Source: Gammaproteobacteria bacterium
Lineage (GTDB): Bacteria; Pseudomonadota; Gammaproteobacteria; Pseudomonadales; Azotimanducaceae
Direction: 5' to 3'
Length of the DNA stretch: 64,000 nucleotides
Assembly (NCBI GenBank): GCA_021773565.1
Contig: JAJFJZ010000017.1
Span: 159,365 to 223,364 of the forward strand
Program-made: the position numbers and the translations under genes
Shown here: positions 17,455 through 27,077 of the stretch, in pieces
Layout of the letters: the number at the start of each line of letters is the position of its first letter
Position numbering within the stretch: the first letter of the stretch is position 1
The notes under the pieces: model-generated
What the model saw: only the letters and a program-made list of their open reading frames with translations
Database searches by the model: none
What the model was told of the DNA's origin: nothing

Positions 17455-17892
17455 TTACAGCTCCGGGGGATCAGTGATTAAGCCAACACTTTCGGCACCA
17501 GCACTCTGCAAAACAGTCATTACACCAATTACCTCACCATAATCCAGTGCCTTATCTGCACGTAGATATACCGGTACATCCGGCCGCGCCCGTATGATTT
17601 TACCTGCCTGTTCTTCCAGGGCATAGATGGTGACGCGTTGGCCGGAATCCTGACTATCGCGAACACCCAAATTCATAAACAGGGCACCATCTTCCCGAAT
17701 AGATACAACCAGTGGATCATCCTGAACATCGGCAATGGCATCAGAAGGCTTTTGCGGTAGATCTACCTTTACACCCTGCGTAACCAGTGGGGCGGTTGCC
17801 ATAAAAATTACCAGCAAAACCAGCATTACGTCGATATAGGGTACGACGTTAATCTCGGACATTGGTTTGTTGCGTTTACCTTTAAGCCTCAT
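17455..17892 (-). CDS. tolR: Tol-Pal system protein TolR
   Basis: This 145-residue ExbD/TolR-family protein has the canonical cytoplasmic start and single helix, NKPMSEINVVPYIDVMLVLL, including the proton-path Asp. A periplasmic domain follows (VYLRADKALDYGEVIGVM). It forms the stator with TolQ. It lies 27 bp after tolQ and 2 bp before tolA. Confidence 0.95.
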   Translation of the reverse strand: MRLKGKRNKPMSEINVVPYIDVMLVLLVIFMATAPLVTQGVKVDLPQKPSDAIADVQDDPLVVSIREDGALFMNLGVRDSQDSGQRVTIYALEEQAGKIIRARPDVPVYLRADKALDYGEVIGVMTVLQSAGAESVGLITDPPEL

Positions 17893-17919
17893 ATGTGCAC
17901 CACTCCTGCACGATCCATC

Positions 17920-18612
17920 TCAAATCTGGTCTGATTTTTTTGCATGGGCAGCCCGGTACAGAATGCTCGAATACTCTTCGGCAAAGGTGTCGTACCGGTT
18001 CATTAGAGTTTCTGATCTTGCCGAATAGCGGTTGTACGCGATTACTGCCGGTATGGCAGCGAAAAGACCCATCGCGGTTGCAATTAGCGCTTCGGAAATA
18101 CCCGGTGCTACCGCAGACAGGGTGGCCTGGGTCATATTGGCCAAACTTCGAAAGGAATTCATAATTCCCCAAACGGTACCGAACAAACCGATATATGGGC
18201 TAGTGGATCCCACTGTGGCCAAAAATGGCAGATGCCTGTCCAGATTTTCCTCAGCGCGAACTAACGCTACTTTCATGGCGCGTTGCGCGCCCTGCAGGGC
18301 AGCATCGGCATCCATTCCCGCCTGGTCCGACAACCTTAGATATTCTTTAAATCCACTAACGAAAATGGCTTCTATATCATTGAGATCGGCCTGATCCGCT
18401 TCCAGTTCTGAATAAAGCTCTCGCAGGTCAATGCCAGACCAAAAATATTCTTCAAAGCTGTCAATCGTGTCCAGGGTACGGCGGTAAACTGAAGATCGCT
18501 GAAAAATCATTACCCAGGATGCAAGCGATGCGATGACCAGCACAGCCATAACCAACTGCACCAGAAGACTGGCGTTAACGATTAGCTCAAAAATCGATAG
18601 GGGTTCGTTCAA
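17920..18612 (-). CDS. tolQ: Tol-Pal system protein TolQ
   Basis: This protein has 230 residues, the same length as E. coli TolQ. It has three membrane helices (LLVQLVMAVLVIASLASWVMI; IGLFGTVWGIMNSF; GLFAAIPAVIAYN) with the conserved TVWGIM and Thr/Ala-rich channel motifs. It is the proton-channel subunit of the Tol motor. It lies 17 bp downstream of ruvB. The thioesterase ybgC that commonly sits between ruvB and tolQ in gammaproteobacteria is absent. Confidence 0.95.
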   Translation of the reverse strand: MNEPLSIFELIVNASLLVQLVMAVLVIASLASWVMIFQRSSVYRRTLDTIDSFEEYFWSGIDLRELYSELEADQADLNDIEAIFVSGFKEYLRLSDQAGMDADAALQGAQRAMKVALVRAEENLDRHLPFLATVGSTSPYIGLFGTVWGIMNSFRSLANMTQATLSAVAPGISEALIATAMGLFAAIPAVIAYNRYSARSETLMNRYDTFAEEYSSILYRAAHAKKSDQI

Positions 18613-18629
18613 GGTGTTTTCCTCACAGC

Positions 18630-19646
18630 TTACTCAATCGTGCCGGGGGGCTGTAAACCAAAATGTAGATAGGCATTTTCGGTAGCTACGCGGCCTCTCG
18701 GGGTTCGATGGATAAACCCCTGTTGAATCAAATAGGGTTCTATTACTTCTTCTATGGTGTCGCGCTCTTCGCTTATGGCAGCCGCCAGTGAGTCGAGACC
18801 AACCGGACCCCCGGAAAAGTTTTCTATAATTGCCAACAACACGCGCCGGTCCATGGCATCAAAGCCGAGTTTGTCCACATCGAGCAATTTTAAGGCCATA
18901 TCCGCAATTTCGGAAGTCAGATTTCCGTCACTCCTCACTTCCGCATAATCTCTTGCCCTGCGCAGCAGGCGATTAGCAATTCGAGGAGTACCACGCGCCC
19001 GGCCCGCTATTTCCCGACAACCCGACTCTGTGACGGATATATTCATTTCCCTTGCAGAACGAGTAACAATTTCAGTTAACTCGCTTACGGAGTAAAATTC
19101 CAGACGCTGTACAATACCAAAGCGATCCCGAAGCGGCGCCGTAAGCAGGCCCGCCCGGGTGGTTGCGCCGACCAGGGTGAAATCCGGTAGTTCTATCTTG
19201 ATTGAACGTGCAGAAGGACCTTCTCCAATGAGGATATCAAGCTGATAGTCTTCCATAGCCGGATAGAGAATTTCTTCTACCACCGGGCTTAGTCGATGAA
19301 TTTCGTCAATAAACAACACATCTCCCGGTTCAAGATTAGTAAGCAGTGCTGCCAGATCTCCGGCCTTATCGAGAATAGGGCCGGACGTCGACTTGAGTGC
19401 CACACCCATCTCATTGGCTATTATGTGGGCAAGTGTGGTTTTACCCAATCCTGGCGGCCCGAAAACAAGGCAATGATCCAGACTCTCTGAACGCTTTCGA
19501 GCTGCTTCTGTAAACAGGGAAATCTGTTCTTTCACAGCGGTTTGTCCTACATAATCTTTCAACCGCCTGGGACGCAGCGCCCGATCCAGAACCTGGTCTT
19601 TGTTATCTGCAACTGAAGTGACCAATCGATCCGGTTCAATGCTCAT
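18630..19646 (-). CDS. ruvB: Holliday junction branch-migration ATPase RuvB
   Basis: This 338-residue AAA+ protein has Walker [10 protein letters not shown], Walker [10 protein letters not shown], sensor [18 protein letters not shown] and a C-terminal winged helix ([17 protein letters not shown]). It drives branch migration together with RuvA. It lies 8 bp after ruvA and directly upstream of tolQ. Confidence 0.97.
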   Translation of the reverse strand: MSIEPDRLVTSVADNKDQVLDRALRPRRLKDYVGQTAVKEQISLFTEAARKRSESLDHCLVFGPPGLGKTTLAHIIANEMGVALKSTSGPILDKAGDLAALLTNLEPGDVLFIDEIHRLSPVVEEILYPAMEDYQLDILIGEGPSARSIKIELPDFTLVGATTRAGLLTAPLRDRFGIVQRLEFYSVSELTEIVTRSAREMNISVTESGCREIAGRARGTPRIANRLLRRARDYAEVRSDGNLTSEIADMALKLLDVDKLGFDAMDRRVLLAIIENFSGGPVGLDSLAAAISEERDTIEEVIEPYLIQQGFIHRTPRGRVATENAYLHFGLQPPGTIE

Positions 19647-19654
19647 TTAATTTC

Positions 19655-20254
19655 TCACAGAAGTTGTTTGAGACCACTACGCAAGGCTGCCTTAACAATT
19701 TCTTCAATAGACATACTGGCCCTAAATACAGAATTAACCAGGCGGCTGGCCTCCTGGGGTTTATAACCAAGAGACACTAGCGCTTTTTCCGCTTCATTTT
19801 GAAACCCGGTCTTTTCCTCTGTCCGATCGGGCCTAAGGGATTCGGTATCAATCCATTGCGCCACCTTATCTTTCATCTCCACCACGAGGCGTTCTGCAGT
19901 TTTTTTCCCGACTCCGGGTAGTTGGACAAGGGCAGCTACATTTTGTGCCATGATACTGTGCGCAAATTCATTGGTTCCCATTCCGGATAAAAGGCCAATG
20001 GCCATTTTGGGGCCAACCCCATTTACCCGAATGAGTACTCTAAACAAATCGCGTTCAGCCTGATTGGCAAAACCGTATAAAATCTGCGCATCTTCACGCA
20101 CCGTAAAATGCGTGTACAACTCAAGATCAACACCAACCACCACCTTGGCAAGTGCCGCTGCAGTGACCTCCAGCTCGTAGCCTATTCCATGCACGTCAAC
20201 CAGCAGGCGATTGTCATCGATGGTGATCAAATTTCCCTGAATTCTACCAATCAT
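19655..20254 (-). CDS. ruvA: Holliday junction DNA helicase subunit RuvA
   Basis: This 199-residue protein has the OB-fold start MIGRIQGNLI, helix-hairpin-helix motifs (VNGVGPKMAIGLLSGM and LPGVGKKTAERLVVEM) and a C-terminal UBA-like domain that contacts RuvB (ALVSLGYKPQEASRLV). It binds four-way junctions. The ATG overlaps the ruvC stop (ATGA). Confidence 0.97.
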   Translation of the reverse strand: MIGRIQGNLITIDDNRLLVDVHGIGYELEVTAAALAKVVVGVDLELYTHFTVREDAQILYGFANQAERDLFRVLIRVNGVGPKMAIGLLSGMGTNEFAHSIMAQNVAALVQLPGVGKKTAERLVVEMKDKVAQWIDTESLRPDRTEEKTGFQNEAEKALVSLGYKPQEASRLVNSVFRASMSIEEIVKAALRSGLKQLL

Positions 20255-20727
20255 GTTTTTATCGCTCGAGCCAGTCCCTGAGTATTAACGTGACAAATCG
20301 CTATGGCAAGCGCATCAGCTGCATCTTCGGCAGGTACTTCCTGCAGACTCAGGATCACTTTAACCATATGTTGCACCTGTTCCTTGTTAGCACCACCCGT
20401 ACCTGTTAGAGCTTTTTTGACCGAGCGTGCAGCATATTCCGACAAGCGCAATTCCCGGGAGGCAACGGCCGCAATGGCAGCTCCGCGTGCCTGCCCCAGT
20501 TTGAGTGCAGACTGGGGGTTGCGCGCCATAAACACTTCTTCAATAGCCACCTCGTCGGGTGCAAATTCCCGAATGAGAGCATCAAGAGACGCATAAATCA
20601 CACCAAGGCGTTCGCAAAGTTCTCCGTTTGGTGTTCGGATACAACCACTGGCAACATATGTAAAGCTGGAATGTGAATACTCAACAAATCCATATCCCGT
20701 TACCCGGGAACCGGGATCAATGCCCAA
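20251..20727 (-). CDS. ruvC: Crossover junction endodeoxyribonuclease RuvC
   Basis: This RNase-H-fold resolvase shows GIDPGSRVTGYG (first catalytic Asp), IEEVFMARNPQSALKLGQARGAA and the C-terminal EDAADALAIAICH. There is no ATG at the N-terminus. The TTG at 20727 gives 158 aa, while an in-frame CTG at 20736 restores the usual RILGIDPG start. A weak AGG lies upstream of both. Translation may deliberately be inefficient. It lies 18 bp after yebC and overlaps ruvA. Confidence 0.93.
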   Translation of the reverse strand: MGIDPGSRVTGYGFVEYSHSSFTYVASGCIRTPNGELCERLGVIYASLDALIREFAPDEVAIEEVFMARNPQSALKLGQARGAAIAAVASRELRLSEYAARSVKKALTGTGGANKEQVQHMVKVILSLQEVPAEDAADALAIAICHVNTQGLARAIKT

Positions 20728-20745
20728 TATACGCAGTGCGCCTAT

Positions 20746-21501
20746 TTATCCATCCTCTGATCGATCCGCGAAGACACTATCTGGAAATTCGGCATTACAA
20801 TAGACATTCTGCACATCATCCAATTCTTCCATCGCGTCAATTAGTTGTATTACTTTTTCAGCCTTCTCTGCATTCAGTTGAACGCTGGTAGTCGCAACCA
20901 TGTCCAACTCACTACGATCTGCCGGTAACCCGGCATCCTGAAGAGCGGCAACGACACCCTGGTAGCTTTCCATGCTGGTCACAACGGCAAGGGAACCATC
21001 TTCTTCGGTTTCAATATCTTCAGCACCGGCGTCAAGAACCACATCCATAATCGCTTCTTCATCTGCACCCGGAGCAAAGTGAATAAGTCCCTGTTTACTA
21101 AACAGGTAAGCGACCGAACCATCTGTGCCCATACTACCGCCATATTTATTGAAAGCATGCCGTACTTCCGCCACCGTTCGATTACGGTTATCCGTCATGG
21201 TTTCCACCAGTATCGCAACACCACCCTGCGCGTAACCTTCGTAGACCAACTCGTCAACATCACTGCCCTCAAGACCACCGGCACCCCGCGCTACCGCCCG
21301 GTCAATTGTTTCCCGGGTCATATTGGCAACCAGTGCTTTATCCACGGCCGCTCTCAAGCGCGGATTATCATCAACCTCGCCACCGCCGAGCTTGGCCGCA
21401 ACCACTATTTCCCGGATCAAACGTGTATATAACTTTCCACGCTTGGCATCCTGGGCTGCTTTGCGATGTTTGATGTTTGCCCATTTGCTGTGACCTGCCA
21501 T
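20746..21501 (-). CDS. yebC: YebC/PmpR family protein
   Basis: This 251-residue protein begins with the family hallmark [14 protein letters not shown] and contains [14 protein letters not shown] and [14 protein letters not shown]. It was long called a transcriptional regulator; recent work links the family to translation of proline-rich stretches. The frame is open upstream to 21615, but the ATG at 21501 matches the family start. It sits between aspS and ruvC, the usual gammaproteobacterial order. Confidence 0.96.
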   Translation of the reverse strand: MAGHSKWANIKHRKAAQDAKRGKLYTRLIREIVVAAKLGGGEVDDNPRLRAAVDKALVANMTRETIDRAVARGAGGLEGSDVDELVYEGYAQGGVAILVETMTDNRNRTVAEVRHAFNKYGGSMGTDGSVAYLFSKQGLIHFAPGADEEAIMDVVLDAGAEDIETEEDGSLAVVTSMESYQGVVAALQDAGLPADRSELDMVATTSVQLNAEKAEKVIQLIDAMEELDDVQNVYCNAEFPDSVFADRSEDG

Positions 21502-21536
21502 ATGTGATGCCTGATTTCTTTCTGCCTGTTGTATTG

Positions 21537-23294
21537 TTAGGGTTTGTTTACACGAATATGCAATTCCCGAAGCTGGTGAACGTCCACCGCACTGGGTGAT
21601 GCCGTTAAAAGGCATGCGGCAGATTGCGTTTTGGGAAACGCAATTACATCTCTAATCGCATCCGTTCCAGCCAACAACATTACTATTCGGTCGACACCGA
21701 AGGCTATTCCGGCATGAGGGGGACAACCCAGTTTCAGAGCATCCAGTAAAAAACCGAATTTCGATAGACCTTCCTGCCCGATCATAAGCTGTTCAAATAC
21801 TGCCTGCTGCATCCGTGAGTCGTGTATGCGCACTGAACCACCACCCAGTTCGTGGCCATTTAAAACCAAATCATAAGCATCCGCCAGTGCTGTCTGAGGA
21901 CTTGAATTCAATTCCTCGATTGAACCCTGTGCATTGGTAAAAGGGTGGTGCATTGCATTCAAGCGTTTATCCCTGCCCATCTCAAACATGGGCCAGTCAA
22001 TTACCCAACATGGAGCCCATCCTTCTGAAATCAGGCTCAGGTCTTTACCTAACTGCACACGTAAGGCGCCAATCGAATCATTTACCGTCTTGGCGGAATC
22101 CGCACCGAAAAAGATAATATCCCCTGCCTCTGCTTCACAGCGTTGCAGCACTTGAAAAACTACATTTTCCGGCAAAAATTTTAATATGGGAGATTGCAGC
22201 CCGGCGACACCCGCATCCAGTTTGTTTATCTTTATCCAGGCCAGACCCCGTGCACCAAACTTCGCTACAAAATCGGTATAGCTGTCGATTTGCTTTCTGG
22301 AAAGTCTGCTGGCTCCTGGCGCTCGTAACGCTACAACGCGACCTGAGGGGTCATTTGCCGGGCCATTAAATACCTTAAAATCAACAGTCTGCATCAAGTC
22401 TGCGATATCGACCAGCTTCATAGCATTGCGCAAGTCTGGTTTATCACTACCAAAATCCCGTATTGCTTCAGCATAAGTCAACACAGGAATAGCTCCCAAC
22501 TCCACATCCAGCACTGCTTTCATTACGTGCCTTAACATGCCTTCACTTAACTGCATAATATCGTTAGCAGTTACAAAAGCAGCTTCTATGTCAACCTGGG
22601 TAAATTCCGGCTGTCGATCTGCTCGAAGATCTTCGTCACGAAAACACCTGGCAATCTGGTAGTATTTATCGATACCACCCATCATCAGCAGTTGCTTGAA
22701 TATTTGCGGTGACTGAGGCAGAGCGTAAAATTGCCCCGGGTGTACGCGGCTGGGAACCAGGTAATCCCGGGCACCCTCCGGCGTAGCCCGCGTCAACACT
22801 GGTGTTTCAACTTCCAGATAGCCCAGCGATTCCAGATAATTTCTCACCGCGGAGACAATTTTTGCGCGTAGTCGCAAACGGTGCTGCATCTCTGGTCTAC
22901 GCAAATCGATGTACCGATATTTCAGACGCACGTCTTCGCCGGCTTCCGTGTATTCATCCAGTTGAAAGGGTGGCGTTTGCGAAACGTTTAGAATTTCCAG
23001 GGTCTTACCCAATACCTCTATTTCCCCTGTCGCCATCTCCGGATTTACGCTGCCCTCGGGGCGTGGGCGAACGGTGCCGGACAATTTCAATACGTACTCA
23101 TTACGCACCCTGTCCGCCAGTTCAAAACTGCTAACGGTGTCCGGGTCATATACTACCTGGACTATTCCAGTATGGTCCCGAATATCCAGAAATATTACTC
23201 CACCATGGTCACGGCGGCGGTGTACCCACCCACAGATATCTATTGTTGAACCCTGGTGGGATGCATTTATCTCACCACAGTAATGACTACGCAT
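21537..23294 (-). CDS. aspS: Aspartyl-tRNA synthetase
   Basis: This 585-residue class II synthetase of bacterial type has an OB-fold anticodon domain at the N-terminus ([23 protein letters not shown]). It has motif 2 [17 protein letters not shown], a GAD insert in the middle and motif 3 [12 protein letters not shown]. It charges tRNA-Asp. Whether it also charges tRNA-Asn cannot be judged here. It leads into yebC (35 bp). Confidence 0.97.
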   Translation of the reverse strand: MRSHYCGEINASHQGSTIDICGWVHRRRDHGGVIFLDIRDHTGIVQVVYDPDTVSSFELADRVRNEYVLKLSGTVRPRPEGSVNPEMATGEIEVLGKTLEILNVSQTPPFQLDEYTEAGEDVRLKYRYIDLRRPEMQHRLRLRAKIVSAVRNYLESLGYLEVETPVLTRATPEGARDYLVPSRVHPGQFYALPQSPQIFKQLLMMGGIDKYYQIARCFRDEDLRADRQPEFTQVDIEAAFVTANDIMQLSEGMLRHVMKAVLDVELGAIPVLTYAEAIRDFGSDKPDLRNAMKLVDIADLMQTVDFKVFNGPANDPSGRVVALRAPGASRLSRKQIDSYTDFVAKFGARGLAWIKINKLDAGVAGLQSPILKFLPENVVFQVLQRCEAEAGDIIFFGADSAKTVNDSIGALRVQLGKDLSLISEGWAPCWVIDWPMFEMGRDKRLNAMHHPFTNAQGSIEELNSSPQTALADAYDLVLNGHELGGGSVRIHDSRMQQAVFEQLMIGQEGLSKFGFLLDALKLGCPPHAGIAFGVDRIVMLLAGTDAIRDVIAFPKTQSAACLLTASPSAVDVHQLRELHIRVNKP

Positions 23295-23418
23295 ATTTGA
23301 TCCTAGTTTGTTCTTAGCTGATTCAGTCTGTTAACTAAAGTTGAACTCGGTCCGGCAGCTTTCAGACAATTCTGCAGGATTCATATTAAGCCTTTTTTGG
23401 CCGGTTATGGTTTGATAC

Positions 23419-23796
23419 CTATTCTTTGGAAGCTGTGCTCCTGGTAGAAGTGCTTATTGATGGGCCTGCGCTTTTATCACCCGTTTTTTTGCTGTCTGAA
23501 CCGCTTTTGCTTTCGCCGCTGGATTGCCCCGATTTTTTATCGTCTTTGGGAGCATCCCCGTTTTTGGATGCGCTTTTCTCTGTCGATTCAGAACCAGCGA
23601 TATTCTTCTTATTGCCCGACTTAAAATCTGTCTCGTACCAGCCACCTCCTTTTAGACGAAAAGCAGCAGTAGAAATAAGCTTGCGCAAACTCTCTTCATT
23701 ACATTCCGGACACATGGTGAGCGCAAGATCACTAAATTTTTGCAAGGTATCAAACGTATGACCACAAGACCCACATTGGTACTCATAAATTGGCAT
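23419..23796 (-). CDS. FmdB-family zinc-ribbon protein with charged tail
   Basis: This 125-residue protein begins MPIYEYQCGSCGHTF and has a second CPEC pair, giving the four-cysteine zinc ribbon of the FmdB/CxxC_CXXC_SSSS family. It continues with KLISTAAFRLKGGGWYETD, also typical. From about residue 60 the rest is a Ser/Lys/Gly/Asp-rich, surely disordered tail, as in several proteobacterial homologues. Function unknown; a role in regulation is often proposed. It precedes aspS by 124 bp, the usual neighbour. Confidence 0.88.
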   Translation of the reverse strand: MPIYEYQCGSCGHTFDTLQKFSDLALTMCPECNEESLRKLISTAAFRLKGGGWYETDFKSGNKKNIAGSESTEKSASKNGDAPKDDKKSGQSSGESKSGSDSKKTGDKSAGPSISTSTRSTASKE

Positions 23797-23829
23797 TACT
23801 TATTCCTGTCCTGATAATCATGGCGGCGG

Positions 23830-23835
23830 ATTATA
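23830..23835 (-). promoter_or_regulatory. Candidate -10 box upstream of fmdB
   Basis: A perfect TATAAT on the minus strand lies 34 bases before the fmdB ATG, giving a short leader. No good -35 is visible at 16-18 bp. It could drive the fmdB-aspS-yebC-ruv block. Confidence 0.35.
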
Positions 23836-23919
23836 GCTGACCAAGGGATAGCTAATCTCCCTTCAAGGAAGATTAATTGGCATTATCTTTCAATTAGGAG
23901 CATTTTCCCTGTTTTTTTG

Positions 23920-23948
23920 TTGCGAGGGTAGTTCTTATAGGCTATAAA
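23920..23948 (+). promoter_or_regulatory. Candidate promoter of the HU-like gene
   Basis: TTGCGA (23920-23925) and TATAAA (23943-23948) are spaced by exactly 17 bp and followed by a GC-rich discriminator (GCGCGC). The leader would be about 135 nt. This lies in the 293-bp divergent region 23797-24089, the longest gene-free stretch of the window; apart from the two promoter candidates I see nothing else in it. Confidence 0.45.
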
Positions 23949-24089
23949 GCGCGCTTGCTGGACTGGGCGAAATTGTATTCGCAGATTCAGTTTCGGCAAA
24001 CAACGATAATTCACACGGCGCAGTTACAGAAAAATCCGATTTTCCGTTAATGCCGAATTACACACTTTAATAAAAACTAAGGAATCTTA

Positions 24090-24521
24090 ATGGCTCGTAA
24101 ACCTGTAAAAAAAACTCCTGCCAAGAAAAAAGCACCAGCCAGGAAAGCAGCAGTGAAAAAGAAAACAGTTGCTAAAAAACCTGCAGCACCGGCACCAGTT
24201 AAAAAAGCTCCGGCGATAAAGGCCAAAATGACCAAAACCGCAATTCTAAAAGAACTTGCTGAAAAAACAGAATTGAGCACAAAACAGGTAGGCTCCGTAT
24301 TGCAGGAACTTGAAGTACTCATTGAGCGACACATCAAAAAACGCGCTGTGGGCGAATTCACGTTACCTGGTCTGCTTAAAGTTAAGTCCGTAAAGCGACC
24401 CGCCACCAAGAAACGCCTGGGTCGAAATCCGGCCACTGGCGAGGAAATTATGATTGGGGCAAAGCCTGCATCAATCCGTGTACGTGTTTCAGCCCTGAAA
24501 CGCCTGAAAGATATGGTTTAA
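24090..24521 (+). CDS. HU-family DNA-binding protein with Lys/Ala/Pro-rich N-terminal tail
   Basis: This 143-residue protein has about 46 N-terminal residues of KKTPAKKKAPARK-type sequence like a eukaryotic H1 tail. A HU/IHF domain follows: MTKTAILKELAEKTELSTKQV, then the beta-arm and GRNPATGEEI motif and KPASIRVRV. The domain binds and bends DNA; the basic tail should add non-specific affinity and condensation. Canonical HU is about 90 aa with no tail. The gene is monocistronic, with a promoter candidate upstream and a strong terminator downstream, which fits an abundant nucleoid protein. Confidence 0.9.
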   Translation: MARKPVKKTPAKKKAPARKAAVKKKTVAKKPAAPAPVKKAPAIKAKMTKTAILKELAEKTELSTKQVGSVLQELEVLIERHIKKRAVGEFTLPGLLKVKSVKRPATKKRLGRNPATGEEIMIGAKPASIRVRVSALKRLKDMV

Positions 24522-24548
24522 GTCTCCAATATCTTTTTGCACTATTAG

Positions 24549-24577
24549 GAAAGGGGCATTTATGCCCCTTTTTTTTA
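24549..24577 (+). terminator. Rho-independent terminator after the HU-like gene
   Basis: An 8-bp stem AAAGGGGC/GCCCCTTT with loop ATTTAT is followed by a run of T. It starts 28 bases after the stop codon. Confidence 0.93.
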
Positions 24578-24648
24578 TCTCCCGCCCATTTGTGCAAGAA
24601 TAGAACCCGTGGCTTTAGCAAGCCTCATATTATCCAAGAGATTCAGTT

Positions 24649-26349
24649 ATGCGCGCATCCAGGTTACTCATCCCCACCCAAAAGGAAACACCAGCAGATG
24701 CGGATGTTCCCAGTCATCAGTTTATGCTGCGCGCCGGCCTGATAAGAAAAGTCGCGTCGGGCATGTATACCTGGTTACCTGTAGGACTCATGGTAATGAG
24801 AAATGTGGAGGCTATCATCAGACAGGAAATGCAACGCTCAGGCGGGCAAGAGCTGATTATGCCTGTTGTTCAACCAAGAGAGTTATGGGAAGAATCCGGG
24901 CGCTGGGAAAAAATGGGTTCTGAAATGATGCGGATGCAGGACCGCCACGAACGGGATTTTTGCATGGGCCCAACACATGAAGAAGTGATTACTGATCTGT
25001 TTCGCAACACCATTCACAGCTACAAACAATTACCCTGCAATCTCTACCAGATTCAAACCAAGTTTCGTGACGAAATTAGACCCAGGTACGGAGTCATGCG
25101 TGCCAGGGAATTTACTATGAAGGACGGATATTCCTTCGATCTGGATCAGGATGCCTTTGATGAAACTTTTGATGAAATGCACAAGGCCTATTCGCGGATT
25201 CTTGAACGAGTTGGCGTGAAGTTTCGTGCGGTAGAAGCTGATTCAGGCAACATTGGCGGCGCAAAATCCTTCGAGTTTCACGTACTGGCAGACACCGGAG
25301 AAGACAGCATCGCCTTTTCAGACACATCCGACTATGCCGCAAATATCGAAAAGGCTGAAGCTATAGCCCCGCTACCGGACGAGAGTGAAAAACTACGGCA
25401 TCGAGAAATGGTGGCAACGCCCGGACAAAAAACTATCGAGTCTGTTAGCAAATTTTTAGAGGTCGATAAATCAAGGTCCATGAAAACCCTGATTGTCGAG
25501 GGAGAGGACAGGTTGGTCGCACTCATTTTACGAGGTGATCATGTGCTCAACGAGATTAAAGCCCAGAATTTGCCCGGCATCACAAGCCCGCTTACGTTTG
25601 CACAGGAGGCACGCATCAATGCCGAATTAGGCTGTGGCGTTGGCTCACTTGGACCGGTCAACCTCAATATACGCATCATTGTCGATTATAGTGCAGCTGC
25701 TGCGGCAAACTTCGTTTGTGGTGCCAACGAGGATGGACAACATTTCACTGGCGTGAATTGGGCCCGGGATGTGTCGCAGTATGAAACTGCCGATCTGCGC
25801 AACGTACTGGATGGTGACCCATCACCGGACGGTTCCGGCGTATTGCAAATAAAGCGCGGTATAGAAGTTGGTCACATATTTCAATTGGGCACACTTTACA
25901 GTGCTGCAATGAAAGCCAGCATACAGGACAAGGACGGAAAATCCATTGCGCCAATAATGGGGTGTTATGGCATGGGCGTTACCAGGCTTGTCGCAGCAGT
26001 AATAGAACAATCGCACGATGCGCGTGGAATAATCTGGCCAATGAGTATTGCCCCTTTCAAGGTGCACATACTTGCCCTTAACTACACCAAATCCGATCAG
26101 GTACGAAGGGCAGCTGACCTGCTGTACAAAAACTGTCAGGATGTAAATCTACCGGTTCTACTTGACGACAGACCAGAGCGCCCCGGCATCAAATTTGCCG
26201 ATGCGGACTTATTGGGTATTCCATTACGGGTAACACTTGGTGAACGTACCCTTTCCGACAACCAGGTGGAATTTGAAACCCGTGCCGGAAAGGACAAACA
26301 GCTGGTGGCTGTCGATGCCATCCTCGAGACACTTTCACAGGCATGTTAG
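24649..26349 (+). CDS. proS: Prolyl-tRNA synthetase (bacterial type)
   Basis: This 566-residue class II synthetase has SGMYTWLPVGLMVMRNVE, GPTHEEVITDLFR, motif 2 RPRYGVMRAREFTMKDGYSFD and motif 3 GCYGMGVTRLVAAVIEQ. A YbaK-like editing insertion lies between motifs 2 and 3 (about residues 230-380). The C-terminal anticodon domain includes DDRPERPGIKFADADLLG. It charges tRNA-Pro. It overlaps the next gene by 7 bp. Confidence 0.97.
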   Translation: MRASRLLIPTQKETPADADVPSHQFMLRAGLIRKVASGMYTWLPVGLMVMRNVEAIIRQEMQRSGGQELIMPVVQPRELWEESGRWEKMGSEMMRMQDRHERDFCMGPTHEEVITDLFRNTIHSYKQLPCNLYQIQTKFRDEIRPRYGVMRAREFTMKDGYSFDLDQDAFDETFDEMHKAYSRILERVGVKFRAVEADSGNIGGAKSFEFHVLADTGEDSIAFSDTSDYAANIEKAEAIAPLPDESEKLRHREMVATPGQKTIESVSKFLEVDKSRSMKTLIVEGEDRLVALILRGDHVLNEIKAQNLPGITSPLTFAQEARINAELGCGVGSLGPVNLNIRIIVDYSAAAAANFVCGANEDGQHFTGVNWARDVSQYETADLRNVLDGDPSPDGSGVLQIKRGIEVGHIFQLGTLYSAAMKASIQDKDGKSIAPIMGCYGMGVTRLVAAVIEQSHDARGIIWPMSIAPFKVHILALNYTKSDQVRRAADLLYKNCQDVNLPVLLDDRPERPGIKFADADLLGIPLRVTLGERTLSDNQVEFETRAGKDKQLVAVDAILETLSQAC

Positions 26350-26996
26350 CGCCCTGCTTCTCGAAAGAAAAATGCCTCAGCGTACTTCTAGTAAGTTGTT
26401 GCCTGACTGTCCAGGCTGCCGAGATACACGACCCGGCCCTGATCAGGAAACTGGCCACCAGTCTGTCAGGTGAGCTCGAACAGGATGACCGGTTTGATGC
26501 ACAGGTATGGTTAATCAGTAGCGAAGCCCGGCTAAAAAAATATGTCGAAGACGAACGTGAACGATTGATTATATTGCGTTCGACCTATCGTGAAGCACAC
26601 CGACAGGGCCTGGATCCCGATTTGGTACTCTCTCTCATGCAGGTAGAGAGCGCCTTCGACCGATTTGCCGTTTCCAGGGTAGGTGCCCAGGGATTAATGC
26701 AAATCATGCCTTTCTGGTTGGACGAAATAGGGCGTCCCCGGGATAATCTGACAGAGATAGATACGAATATTCGATATGGTACAACGATACTTGCACATTA
26801 TATTGAAATTTCGAATGCCGACCTGGTGGAGGCGCTGGCTAGATATAACGGTAGTCGTGGCCGTTTAAAATACCCCGAGAAGGTCGTAACTGTATGGCGT
26901 AGTAGTTGGCAAACCCGCGCGAGTGAAGACCTGCCCGAACTTCAGCAAAGCTGTATCAAATATGGTCTTAAGGCCTGTGGCTCATTGGCAAATTAA
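26343..26996 (+). CDS. Lytic transglycosylase, SLT domain
   Basis: This 217-residue exported protein has a signal peptide (CLSVLLVSCCLTVQAAE) and a goose-lysozyme/Slt70-like domain: ALMQVESAF-type motif (LSLMQVESAFDRFAV, catalytic Glu102), VGAQGLMQIMPFW, NIRYGTTIL and ALARYNGS. It cleaves peptidoglycan with formation of 1,6-anhydro-muropeptides. It overlaps the 3' end of proS by 7 bp, so the two are cotranscribed, an arrangement seen in Pseudomonas-like genomes. Confidence 0.9.
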   Translation: MLAPCFSKEKCLSVLLVSCCLTVQAAEIHDPALIRKLATSLSGELEQDDRFDAQVWLISSEARLKKYVEDERERLIILRSTYREAHRQGLDPDLVLSLMQVESAFDRFAVSRVGAQGLMQIMPFWLDEIGRPRDNLTEIDTNIRYGTTILAHYIEISNADLVEALARYNGSRGRLKYPEKVVTVWRSSWQTRASEDLPELQQSCIKYGLKACGSLAN

Positions 26997-27077
26997 TCTT
27001 TGCTTACACCGGATGTTGCATTTTCCGGTGGCGATGTTAATTAGCGCCCCCCTTGCAGAATATCTTCCGGTCCGCCT

